From Sporomusaceae bacterium (lineage in GTDB: Bacteria; Bacillota_C; Negativicutes; Sporomusales_B; UBA7701), in NCBI GenBank assembly GCA_022839045.1, contig JALHDI010000072.1:1-26481 (forward strand): 26,481 nt of DNA, given 5' to 3'. The notes beneath the pieces are model-generated. The model did not search any database, was not told where the DNA came from, and was given only the letters and a program-made list of their open reading frames with translations. The position numbers and the translations under genes are program-made. The number at the start of each line of letters is the position of its first letter. Position 1 is the first letter of the stretch. Below, piece after piece: positions 13,511 to 20,709 of this stretch.

Positions 13511-13702
13511 ATGGCCAACGTCTGCGAAATCTGTGGCAAAGGCGAAACCGCCGGCATGAATGTCAGCCACTCGAACCTGAAAACCAAGCGCACCTGGAAA
13601 CCCAACATCCAACGCGTAAAAGCCCTCGTCCAAGGTGAGATAAAAAGAGTCAACGTCTGCACCCGTTGCCTGCGTTCCGGTAAAATCCAGCGGGCGGTAT
13701 AA
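13511..13702 (+). CDS. rpmB: 50S ribosomal protein L28
   Basis: A 63-residue protein beginning MANVCEICGKGETAGMNVSH, continuing with KTKRTWKPNIQ and VCTRCLRSGKI. Cys5, Cys8, Cys50 and Cys53 form the zinc-ribbon (C+) version of L28. The start has a near-perfect AAGGAGGTGG Shine-Dalgarno. It is monocistronic, as in many Firmicutes, and ends at a terminator shared with hslO. Confidence 0.97.
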   Translation: MANVCEICGKGETAGMNVSHSNLKTKRTWKPNIQRVKALVQGEIKRVNVCTRCLRSGKIQRAV

Positions 13703-13716
13703 TATTATTGCGCAGA

Positions 13717-13748
13717 TAAAATCCCCCGGCAAACGCCGGGGGATTTTT
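13717..13748. terminator. Bidirectional terminator between rpmB and hslO
   Basis: AAAATCCCCCGGC and GCCGGGGGATTTT flank an AAAC loop. The A-run and T-run are symmetrical, so it can stop rpmB transcripts on the plus strand and rib/hslO transcripts on the minus strand. It touches the hslO stop codon. Confidence 0.93.
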
Positions 13749-14618
13749 CTACTTATCGGGGACCGACGCCAGCAGCTCGTTCAGACGTTCGCCGGCGACG
13801 GCGTACTTCTCGCCGCAGAAATGGCAGCGCACCTCGGCCTTTCCCTCGGCGGCCATGTCGGCTAGTTCCTCCCGGCCCAAACTGACGAGCATCGCCTCCA
13901 CCCGTTCGGTCGAACACTGGCAATTGAACGCCAGTTTCGCCGGCTCGAACACGGTCGCCTCCAGCCCGGCGAAAACCTTCAGCAGCATCGCCGCCGCGTC
14001 GGCCCCGCTGCGCACCAGCTCGGACACGGGCGGCAGCGCGGCCAGGTTGGCCTCCACCTTCGCCAGTACCTCGTCCGCCGCGCCCGGCAGCGCCTGGACG
14101 ATGATCCCCCCGGCGGCGCCCACCGAATAATCGGTCTCGACAAGCACCCCGAGGGCGACCGTCGACGGCGTCTGCTCGCTCGCCAGCAGGTAATTGGCGA
14201 CATCGTCGCCGATCTCGCCGCTCACCAACTCCGCCGTACCGGTGAAAGGCTGTTTCAGCCCCGTGAACCTCGTCACGTGGATATGCCCTTGCCCCACCGC
14301 CTGCCCCACCGGCAGCTTGCCGCCGGCCAGCGGCAGTTCCACGTAGGGGTTGCGCACGTAACCGCGCACCGTCCCCAGAGCGTGGGCGTCGGCGATCACC
14401 CCGCCCAGCGGGCCGTCGCCGGCGATACGGATGGTCAGATACTCGTCCGTCTTCAGGTTGGCGGCCAGCAGCAGCGTCGCCGTCATCGTCCGCCCCAGAG
14501 CCGCGGCGGCCACCGGGAAACAATCGTGGCGGCGCCGCGCTTCCTCCACGAGCCCCGTGGTCACCGCCGCGAACGCCCGCACCCCAGGCACGGTTGCTTT
14601 AACCAGATGATCGGTCAT
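13749..14618 (-). CDS. hslO: Redox-regulated chaperone Hsp33
   Basis: A 289-residue protein matching Hsp33 over full length. N-terminal features include RAFAAVTTGLVEEA and the substrate-binding core (RIAGDGPLGGVIADA, GYVRNPYVELP). The C-terminal zinc switch is NCQCS followed by CHFCGEKY, the CxC and CxxC that release zinc and form disulfides under oxidative heat stress, turning on holdase activity. Its ATG overlaps the stop of the yfcE-like gene in ATGA, so it is translationally coupled to it. It is the last gene before the bidirectional terminator, with no terminator back to the rib genes. Confidence 0.96.
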   Translation of the reverse strand: MTDHLVKATVPGVRAFAAVTTGLVEEARRRHDCFPVAAAALGRTMTATLLLAANLKTDEYLTIRIAGDGPLGGVIADAHALGTVRGYVRNPYVELPLAGGKLPVGQAVGQGHIHVTRFTGLKQPFTGTAELVSGEIGDDVANYLLASEQTPSTVALGVLVETDYSVGAAGGIIVQALPGAADEVLAKVEANLAALPPVSELVRSGADAAAMLLKVFAGLEATVFEPAKLAFNCQCSTERVEAMLVSLGREELADMAAEGKAEVRCHFCGEKYAVAGERLNELLASVPDK

Positions 14619-15169
14619 AGTTCCTCCCTGGCGATAACTTCATCTGTCACGATATCTATTATCTCGATTTTTCCCCCGTCTATCCTGGCCACCGTGCCGT
14701 GGCCGTCCGGGCGCTTCGCCATCGCCGGCGAGCCGGGGTTCAGCAGGACGACGCCGTCGCGCTTCGCCAGCTCCGGCACGTGGGTGTGGCCGGTGATCAG
14801 CACCGTCGCCCCCAGCCGCTTGGCCATCGTCCACCGCCCCGCCTCGTCGAGGCCCTGGCCGTGGTGGACGACGATGCGGCGGCCGGACGCGAACACGTAA
14901 GCGTACGGCGCCTGCACCGGCATCGCCAGCACCAGCCCGTCCACCTCGGCGTCGCAGTTGCCGGCGGCGATAATCACCGGCTGCGGGCAGGCGTTAAGCT
15001 CCTCGGCAAGCGCCTTAGGGTCGTACTCGGCCGGGATAGGGTTGCGCGGCCCGTGGTAGAGCACGTCGCCGGCGTGGATAATGAAATCGCAGCCGGCGAA
15101 ATACCGGCGGTAAACTTCGCGCCAGGTTTCCACGCAGCCATGCGTATCGCTAACGACACCTATCTTCAT
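14615..15169 (-). CDS. YfcE/MJ0936-family metallophosphodiesterase
   Basis: A 184-residue protein with the calcineurin-like phosphoesterase motifs in order: GVVSDTHG, FIIHAGDVL, AAGNCD, VVHHGQG and ITGHTHVPE, followed by LLNPGSPA. YfcE homologues hydrolyse phosphodiesters with Mn2+ in vitro; the cellular substrate is unknown. ATG at 15169 with GGTGA nine bases upstream; a TTG at 15178 with AGGA is an alternative. It lies 28 bases after ribH and overlaps hslO by four bases. Confidence 0.92.
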   Translation of the reverse strand: MKIGVVSDTHGCVETWREVYRRYFAGCDFIIHAGDVLYHGPRNPIPAEYDPKALAEELNACPQPVIIAAGNCDAEVDGLVLAMPVQAPYAYVFASGRRIVVHHGQGLDEAGRWTMAKRLGATVLITGHTHVPELAKRDGVVLLNPGSPAMAKRPDGHGTVARIDGGKIEIIDIVTDEVIAREEL

Positions 15170-15197
15170 ACGCAGCAATCACCATTTCCTGGAAATA

Positions 15198-15662
15198 TTA
15201 CAGGCCCTTGAGCAAATTCGCCATCTCTATGGCCGACACCGCCGCGTCGAACCCCTTGTTCCCCGCCTTCGTGCCGGCCCGTTCCACCGCCTGCTCGATC
15301 GTCTCGGTCGTCAGCACGCCGAAGATCGTCGGCACACCGCTGTCCAGACCCACATGGGCCACCCCCTTGGACACCTCGGCGCACACGTAATCGAAATGGG
15401 GCGTGTTGCCACGGATCACCGCGCCCAGGCAGATGACCGCGTCGTACCGCTTGCTTTCGGCCATCTTCTTGGCCACCAACGGAATCTCGAACGCTCCCGG
15501 CACCCAGGCCAGCTCGATATCGTCCGCGGACGCGCCGTGGCGGGTAAGGGCGTCCATCGCCCCGCCCACCAGCTTGTTGGTGATGAACTCGTTGAACCGC
15601 GCGGCCACCACGCCGAACTTCAGACCCTCGGCCACCAGGCCGCCTTCGTAAATCTTCGCCAT
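15198..15662 (-). CDS. ribH: 6,7-dimethyl-8-ribityllumazine synthase
   Basis: A 154-residue protein. The characteristic pieces are [54 protein letters not shown] (with the His that acts in catalysis) and [15 protein letters not shown] with [10 protein letters not shown]. It condenses 5-amino-6-ribitylamino-uracil with 3,4-dihydroxy-2-butanone 4-phosphate. Forms of this length with these motifs normally build a 60-mer or pentamer. AGGAGGCG precedes the ATG, and only four bases separate it from ribBA. Confidence 0.97.
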   Translation of the reverse strand: MAKIYEGGLVAEGLKFGVVAARFNEFITNKLVGGAMDALTRHGASADDIELAWVPGAFEIPLVAKKMAESKRYDAVICLGAVIRGNTPHFDYVCAEVSKGVAHVGLDSGVPTIFGVLTTETIEQAVERAGTKAGNKGFDAAVSAIEMANLLKGL

Positions 15663-15666
15663 CTTG

Positions 15667-16875
15667 TTACGCCTCCTCAGTCTTTTCGAGAATATGTCCC
15701 AGCTTCGACCGTTTCACCGACAGATAGCGCTGGTTGAAGCGGTTGGCCTTCATCTCCAGCGGCACCCGCTCGCTTATCGTCAGCCCGTAGCCCTCCAGGG
15801 CCACCCGCTTGCGCGGGTTGTTGGTCAGCAGCCTGATGCTGCTCAGCCCCAGGTCGCACAATATCTGGGCGCCGATGCCGTAATCCCTCAGGTCGGGGGC
15901 GAAGCCCAGCAACTCGTTGGCCTCCACCGTATCCTTGCCCCGGTCCTGCAGCGCGTACGCGCGAATCTTGTTCGCCAGCCCGATGCCGCGCCCTTCCTGG
16001 CGCATATACAGCAGCACGCCCGCTCCGGCATCGTTGATCCGCCTGAGCGCCGTCGCCAGCTGTTCGCCGCAGTCGCAACGCAGCGACCCGAGCACGTCGC
16101 CGGTCAGGCACTCGGAGTGGACCCTCACCAGCACATTGTCCATGTTGGCCACGTCCCCCTTCACGAGGGCCACGTGGCACTGGTTGTCGAGCTCGCTCTC
16201 GTAAGCCACCAGCTTGAAATCGCCGTACTTCGTCGGCAGCTTCGTCTCGGCCACCCGCACCACGAACCGCTCGTGGCGTTTGCGGTAGCGGATGAGGTCG
16301 GCGACGGTGATCATCTTCATGTTGTGCTTGGCGGCGAACTCTAAAAGCTGCGGCACCCGGGCCATCGTGCCGTCCTCGTTCATCACCTCGCAAATCACCG
16401 CGGCGGGATACAACCCGGCCATCTTGGCAAGGTCGACCGACGCCTCGGTGTGGCCCGTCCGCCTCAGCACCCCGCCCTCGCGGTAGCGAAGCGGGAAGAT
16501 ATGCCCCGGGCGGCGGATATCGGCCGGCGTCGTGTTCGGATCGATGACCGTTTTGACCGTCAGGGCCCGCTCGTGCGCCGAGATGCCGGTCGTCACGCTC
16601 TCGGCGTCGATCGACACCGTGAACGCCGTGCACATCGTGTCGGTGTTGTCGGTAACCATCAGGCCGATATTGAGCTCGTCCAGGCGGCTGCCGACCACCG
16701 GCATGCAGACAAGCCCGCGGGCGTTGGTAACCATGAAATTGATCGCCTCCGGCGTGACCTTCTCGGCGGCGACAACCAAGTCGCCCTCGTTCTCGCGGTC
16801 CTCGTCGTCGACGACGATAATCATCTTGCCGGTCCTGATATCCTCGATCGCTTCTTCGATAGTGTTGAATCCCAT
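15667..16875 (-). CDS. ribBA: Bifunctional 3,4-DHBP synthase / GTP cyclohydrolase II
   Basis: A 402-residue fusion. The N-terminal DHBP synthase domain (about 1-200) has [14 protein letters not shown] and [17 protein letters not shown]. The C-terminal GTP cyclohydrolase II domain (about 205-402) has [20 protein letters not shown] with the zinc cysteines, [16 protein letters not shown] and RLLTNNPRK. Together they supply both precursors of riboflavin from ribulose 5-phosphate and GTP. The start is preceded by AGGAGGGG. It sits between ribE and ribH in standard Firmicute order. Confidence 0.97.
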   Translation of the reverse strand: MGFNTIEEAIEDIRTGKMIIVVDDEDRENEGDLVVAAEKVTPEAINFMVTNARGLVCMPVVGSRLDELNIGLMVTDNTDTMCTAFTVSIDAESVTTGISAHERALTVKTVIDPNTTPADIRRPGHIFPLRYREGGVLRRTGHTEASVDLAKMAGLYPAAVICEVMNEDGTMARVPQLLEFAAKHNMKMITVADLIRYRKRHERFVVRVAETKLPTKYGDFKLVAYESELDNQCHVALVKGDVANMDNVLVRVHSECLTGDVLGSLRCDCGEQLATALRRINDAGAGVLLYMRQEGRGIGLANKIRAYALQDRGKDTVEANELLGFAPDLRDYGIGAQILCDLGLSSIRLLTNNPRKRVALEGYGLTISERVPLEMKANRFNQRYLSVKRSKLGHILEKTEEA

Positions 16876-16888
16876 GCTAAATCCCCTC

Positions 16889-17548
16889 CTATAGCGTAAA
16901 TCCGTGTTCGGCCAGAAACTCCGCGCTCAGGCCGCGTTTGCCTTCTGCACCCTGCGGCGGACCCAGCCCTAACAGCTTCTCCACATATTTGCCGATAACG
17001 TCGGCCTCAAGATTGACCGGCGCCCCAACCCCCTTGAAACCCAGCGTCGTCACCGCCGCCGTGTGGGGGATGAGGGAAACGGTGAACCAGTCCGGCCCGG
17101 CCGCCACCACCGTCAGGCTGATGCCGTCGATGGCGACCGACCCCTTCTCGACTATGTACCTCATCACCGCGGCCGGCGCGCCGATGCGCACGATCACCGC
17201 GTTGTCGTTCGTTTCCTTCACGCGGATGACGCCCACGCCGTCGATATGGCCGCTGACGATATGGCCGCCCAGCCGGTCGCCGACCCTGAGCGTCCGCTCC
17301 AGGTTGACGACATCGCCGTTTTTTAGCCCGGCCATCGCCGTCCGTTCCACCGTCTCCGGCATGACATCGGCCGTGAACCAGCTGTCGCCGAAATCCACCA
17401 CCGTCAGGCAGGTGCCGTTGACGGCGATGCTGTCGCCCAGCTTCACGTCGCCCATGATCGCCTTCGCGCCCACCGTCAGCCGCACCGACCGGGCGCCGCG
17501 CGTCAACGCCTTAACCCTGCCCAATTCTTCCACAAGCCCGGTAAACAT
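16889..17548 (-). CDS. ribE: Riboflavin synthase alpha subunit
   Basis: A 219-residue protein starting [12 protein letters not shown], with two tandem lumazine-binding repeats. The first contains [14 protein letters not shown], the second [13 protein letters not shown] with [13 protein letters not shown] between them. The enzyme dismutates two lumazines into riboflavin and the ribH substrate. Its start, with GGAGGG upstream, lies inside the 3' end of ribD (38-base overlap), so the two are coupled. Confidence 0.96.
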   Translation of the reverse strand: MFTGLVEELGRVKALTRGARSVRLTVGAKAIMGDVKLGDSIAVNGTCLTVVDFGDSWFTADVMPETVERTAMAGLKNGDVVNLERTLRVGDRLGGHIVSGHIDGVGVIRVKETNDNAVIVRIGAPAAVMRYIVEKGSVAIDGISLTVVAAGPDWFTVSLIPHTAAVTTLGFKGVGAPVNLEADVIGKYVEKLLGLGPPQGAEGKRGLSAEFLAEHGFTL

Positions 17549-18662
17549 CGCGTCCCTCCCTCGCCGCCGGATAAGCGGTTATCAGAATATCGCCGCCCAT
17601 CGTCTCGGCGCTCATATCTTCCAGCAGCACCGCTTCCTCCACCGCGTCCGCGCCCGCGCCGCCCACCGGCCCGGGCGCTTCTGCGCCGCCGAAGAGCTTC
17701 GGCGCGACGAAAGCGTAAAGCTTATCGACGACATTGGCGGCCAAAGCGGCCGCGTTCACCGCCGCCCCGCCCTCCACCAGCACGCTGGTCAGCTTGCGCT
17801 CCCCGAGCGCGCGCCACAGCGCCCGGAGATCGACGCCTGTCGGTCCCTTCGGCAAAACAAGCACCTCCGCGCCGGCGGCCCTCAGCGCCGCCACGCGGTC
17901 GGCCGGCGCCGCCTCCGTCACGGCGATGACCGTCGGCGCCAGCCCGTCGGCCGCCACCCTGGCGGTCGGCGGCGTGCGTGCCAGGCTGTCGGCCACCAGC
18001 CTGAGCGGATTCTTGCCGCCCCCCTCGGGCAGGCGGGCGGTCAGCTCCGGATCGTCGGCCAGCACCGTCCCCACCCCGACAAGGATGGCGTCGCACTCAT
18101 CGCGCAGCCGGTGGACCCGCTCGCGGGCCGCCGGCCCGGTGATCCACTTCGACCGGCCGCTGCGGGTGGCGATCTTGCCGTCGAGCGTCATCGCCGTCTT
18201 CATAATCCCGAACGGCATCCCGGTCGTCACCCACTTGCTGAACGCCTCGTTCAGCCGGGCGGCCTCGGCCGCCAGCACCCCCTCGACGACCTCGACGCCG
18301 GCGGCCCTCAGCCTGTCGAGCCCCTGGCCGCAAACCTTCGGGTTGGGATCGGTCATCGCCGCCACCACCCTCTTCACCCCGGCGGCGATCAGCGCATCGG
18401 CGCACGGGCCGGTGCGGCCGAAATGGCAGCACGGCTCCAGCGTCACGTACACCGTCGCCCCGCGGGCCGCCTCGCCGGCGTCCGCCAGCGCGTGCACCTC
18501 GGCGTGCGGCGTGCCGGCGCACAGGTGGCAGCCTTCGCCCACCACCGCGCCGTCCTTTACCACCAGCGCCCCCACCAGCGGGTTGGGGCTGGTGCGTCCG
18601 CACGCCCGGCGCGCGATCTCCAGGGCCTTGCGCATATAGGCTATATCTTGTTCCTCATACAT
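17511..18662 (-). CDS. ribD: Bifunctional diaminohydroxyphosphoribosylaminopyrimidine deaminase / reductase
   Basis: A 383-residue fusion. The N-terminal deaminase (about 1-145) has TSPNPLVGALVV, the zinc site PHAEVHAL and LEPCCHFGRTGPC. The C-terminal reductase (about 146-365) has MKTAMTLDGKIATRSG, SKWITG, ILVGVGTVLADDPELTAR and VEGGAAVN. It performs the second and third steps of the pyrimidine branch of riboflavin synthesis. ATG at 18662 was preferred over the TTG at 18671 because AGGGGTG is about ten bases from the former and almost touches the latter. The C-terminal tail overlaps ribE. Expression is controlled by the FMN riboswitch upstream. Confidence 0.95.
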   Translation of the reverse strand: MYEEQDIAYMRKALEIARRACGRTSPNPLVGALVVKDGAVVGEGCHLCAGTPHAEVHALADAGEAARGATVYVTLEPCCHFGRTGPCADALIAAGVKRVVAAMTDPNPKVCGQGLDRLRAAGVEVVEGVLAAEAARLNEAFSKWVTTGMPFGIMKTAMTLDGKIATRSGRSKWITGPAARERVHRLRDECDAILVGVGTVLADDPELTARLPEGGGKNPLRLVADSLARTPPTARVAADGLAPTVIAVTEAAPADRVAALRAAGAEVLVLPKGPTGVDLRALWRALGERKLTSVLVEGGAAVNAAALAANVVDKLYAFVAPKLFGGAEAPGPVGGAGADAVEEAVLLEDMSAETMGGDILITAYPAAREGRDVYRACGRIGQG

Positions 18663-18716
18663 TACCTTCAAACACCCCTAACATCCGGACCACCGTTTAC
18701 TGTCTATTGTCCCCGG

Positions 18717-18762
18717 AAAATATAAACAGGCTGTCCGGAAAGTCGCACTTTCCCAACAGCCT
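18717..18762 (-). terminator. Riboswitch-controlled terminator of the rib operon
   Basis: AGGCTGT and ACAGCCT form the outer stem, and GGAAAGT and ACTTTCC the inner stem around a 3-base loop. On the minus strand GTTTATATTTT follows. It lies between the FMN aptamer and ribD, the usual place of the expression platform. The same AAAGGCTG string occurs at the 3' strand of P1 and at the foot of the terminator, so alternative pairing is possible. Confidence 0.88.
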
Positions 18763-18817
18763 TTGCGGGCAACGGAAATACACGGGAACGCAGGCCTCGC
18801 CCAGGCCTACGCAACCA

Positions 18818-19079
18818 GCCTTTTTCCATCCAGACTTTACTGTCGGCCCCGGAATTCCGCCGGGTCTGCCGCAAATGCGGCTCGCGGGCTATCTAATACC
18901 GCCGATCGGGAATTGAGTTGCGGCCGTTGATAAGCCTCCATCTGCGGCGTTGCTCCTCCGGGCCTCCGCTCCGACGTACTTCCAGTACGCCTCCGCTGCG
19001 GTCCTCGTCGCGCCTTGCATCTGAAGGCTTCTGAACGGCCTTGGCCGTCCAGGCCTCACTCTCACCCTGCCCCAAAGGC
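18818..19079 (-). promoter_or_regulatory. FMN riboswitch (RFN element) with a large insertion in loop L2
   Basis: The conserved RFN pieces are present in order on the minus strand. P1 5' strand GCCTTT (19074-19079) is followed by GGGGCAGGGTGA, then after the insertion AATTCCCGATCGGCGG, TAGCCCGCGAGCC, a P4 hairpin, GGAATTCC in P5, GCCGACAG, AGTCTGGATGG and P1 3' strand AAAGGC (18818-18823). P1 pairs perfectly across the whole element. Without bases 18915-19061 the aptamer would be about 115 nt. The insertion splits the L2 loop consensus UGAAAUU into UGA and AAUU and contains copy 2 of a dispersed palindromic repeat. Confidence 0.92.
18921..19044 (+). repeat. Dispersed palindromic repeat, copy 2 (inside the FMN riboswitch)
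   Basis: On the plus strand it opens CGGCCGTTGATAAGCCTCCA and closes CTTCTGAACGGCCTTGG, matching copy 1 (13009-13135, opposite strand). The first 37 bases of the core are identical, and the last 33 differ at only about two positions. The interiors diverge but both keep GACGTAC, AGTACGCC and GCGCCTTGCATCTG. The ends are imperfect inverted repeats, so the transcript should fold as a long hairpin. It sits within the P2 loop of the riboswitch. Confidence 0.9.
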
Positions 19080-19102
19080 ATTGTATTCATTTGACAATAA
19101 AT

Positions 19103-19131
19103 ATACTAGCACTTTCCTCCCGGTTGGTCAA
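19103..19131 (-). promoter_or_regulatory. Promoter of the riboflavin operon
   Basis: On the minus strand TTGACC (19126-19131) and TAGTAT (19103-19108) are exactly 17 bases apart. The start would be near 19096, about 17 bases before P1 of the riboswitch. The -35 hexamer overlaps the rpe stop codon. Confidence 0.75.
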
Positions 19132-19775
19132 GACCCCCGCAGGGCGCGGATGGCCGCCGCCATATCGGACGCGCCGTAAACGGCCGAACCGGCCACGAGG
19201 ATATTCGCCCCCGCCGCCGCCGCCTGGCGGGCGTTGTCGGGGATGATGCCCCCGTCCACTTCGATGTCCACCGCCAGCTTGCGCGCCTCCACCATCCTGC
19301 TCAGCCGCCTGATCTTGTCGACCATCGTCGGGATGAACTTCTGGCCGCCGAAGCCCGGGTTAACCGTCATCAGCAACACCATGTCCACGTAGTCCAGCAC
19401 CTCTTCCACCCCCGTGAGCGGCGTGGACGGGTTGAGCGACACCCCCGCCTTGGCTCCCTGCTCGCGGATAGCCTCCAGCAGCCGGTGGAGGTGCGGCGCC
19501 GTCTCGGCATGAACGGTCACGATATCCGCCCCCGCCTTGATGAACGGCGTCACCATCGACTCGGGGTTGGTAATCATCAGATGCACGTCGAAGGGCAGGT
19601 CGGTCGTCTTGCGGATGGCCGCCACCACCGGCGGACCGATGGTAAGGTTGGGCACGAAATGGCCGTCCATCACATCGACATGGATGAGGTCGGCGCCGGC
19701 CGCCGCCACGCGGCGGATCTCGCCGCCGAGGTCGGCGAAGTCGGCCGACAGGATCGAAGGGGCAATTCTAATCAT
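19128..19775 (-). CDS. rpe: Ribulose-phosphate 3-epimerase
   Basis: A 215-residue TIM-barrel enzyme. It shows [55 protein letters not shown] and VDGGI, with the catalytic aspartates and metal histidines in their usual motifs. It interconverts ribulose and xylulose 5-phosphate in the pentose phosphate pathway. The ATG at 19775 has AAAGGAT six bases upstream and starts one base after the rsgA stop, so it is coupled to rsgA. It is the last gene of the operon, and I see no terminator after it; the rib promoter begins in its stop codon. Confidence 0.97.
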   Translation of the reverse strand: MIRIAPSILSADFADLGGEIRRVAAAGADLIHVDVMDGHFVPNLTIGPPVVAAIRKTTDLPFDVHLMITNPESMVTPFIKAGADIVTVHAETAPHLHRLLEAIREQGAKAGVSLNPSTPLTGVEEVLDYVDMVLLMTVNPGFGGQKFIPTMVDKIRRLSRMVEARKLAVDIEVDGGIIPDNARQAAAAGANILVAGSAVYGASDMAAAIRALRGS

Positions 19776-19776
19776 C

Positions 19777-20652
19777 TCAAAATCCTTTCTTGGCGGCGCG
19801 GATCTCCTCCAGCACCTCCAGGTAAGAATCGTAGCGGCTGCGGGCAATCCTGCCCTCGGCCAGCGCCTGCTTGACGGCGCACTGGGGCTCCTTCACGTGC
19901 AGGCAGGTGGAAAACTTGCAGTCCGCCGCCACGGCGGCGATGTCCGGGAAGTAGTAAGGGAGCTCCTGCTCGCTTATATCGGCGAACTCGGTCAGGCTGA
20001 AACCGGGCGTATCGACCACGAAACCGCCTCCGGCCAGCGGCAGCAGCTCGGCGAAGCGGGTCGTATGCTTGCCGCGGCCGATCTTGTGGCTCACCTCGCC
20101 GGTCACCAGCTCCAGCCCTGGCTGCAGCGCGTTCAGCAGGCTCGACTTGCCGGCCCCCGAAGGCCCCGCGAATACCGTGATGCGGTCGTACAGGCGCTCA
20201 CGTAGCTCCTCCACCCCGCTCCCCGTCTTGGCCGACACCATCACCACCGGGTAGCCGACTGCCCGGTAAAGCTCGGCCAGCGGCGCCAGTGCCGACGTAT
20301 CGGCGATATCAGTCTTGTTGATGCACAGGATGGCCTCCAGCCCCGACCACTCGGCCAGCACCAGAAACCTGTCCACCAGCGCCGTGCCGATATCGGGATT
20401 GACGGCGGCAAAGGTCAGCACCACCTGGTCGACGTTGGCCACCAGCGGCCGGCGGAGAAGGCTGCGGCGCGGCATGATCTCCTCGATGACCCCTTTGTCC
20501 GGGCCGGCGGAACTGTAGGCTACCTCGTCGCCCACCAGGAGGGAAAACCGCTCCTTCTTGAACCGCCCGCGCAGCGAACAAGCCGTCACCTTGCCGCCCG
20601 TCTGGACGTAGTAATAGCTGCTATAGGCTTTTACTACTACACCTAGTACCAT
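19777..20652 (-). CDS. rsgA: Ribosome small-subunit biogenesis GTPase RsgA
   Basis: A 291-residue circularly permuted GTPase. An N-terminal OB fold ([21 protein letters not shown]) precedes G4 NKTD, then G5 SAKTG, the P-loop [12 protein letters not shown] and G3 DTPGF. The zinc-binding C-terminus has [15 protein letters not shown]. RsgA helps mature the 30S subunit; its B. subtilis homologue (CpgA) is a known PrkC substrate, which suits its place next to a PASTA kinase gene. ATG at 20652 has GGAGGG three bases upstream; the ATG at 20673 would put that site inside the gene. Confidence 0.96.
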   Translation of the reverse strand: MVLGVVVKAYSSYYYVQTGGKVTACSLRGRFKKERFSLLVGDEVAYSSAGPDKGVIEEIMPRRSLLRRPLVANVDQVVLTFAAVNPDIGTALVDRFLVLAEWSGLEAILCINKTDIADTSALAPLAELYRAVGYPVVMVSAKTGSGVEELRERLYDRITVFAGPSGAGKSSLLNALQPGLELVTGEVSHKIGRGKHTTRFAELLPLAGGGFVVDTPGFSLTEFADISEQELPYYFPDIAAVAADCKFSTCLHVKEPQCAVKQALAEGRIARSRYDSYLEVLEEIRAAKKGF

Positions 20653-20709
20653 ACTCCCTCCGGCATTTAGCATTAGGTCGGGCCAGGCAGATGGACTTTC
20701 TGGGCGATC

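Noticed and set aside
10991..13702. A 903-codon plus-strand open frame opposite recG
   Set aside because: It is the high-GC antisense shadow of recG and the DUF1858 gene, running into rpmB in frame. Arg/His/Gln-rich composition, no domain, and the true rpmB start at 13511 has a strong ribosome-binding site.
18893..19090. Minus-strand ORF whose product contains AVQKPSDARR and EEQRRRWRLINGR, similar to one at 12903-13142 in the plus frame
   Set aside because: Both are translations of the dispersed repeat, which explains the similarity. They lack ribosome-binding sites, and the copy at 18893 covers the FMN riboswitch. They should not be annotated as a conserved protein family.
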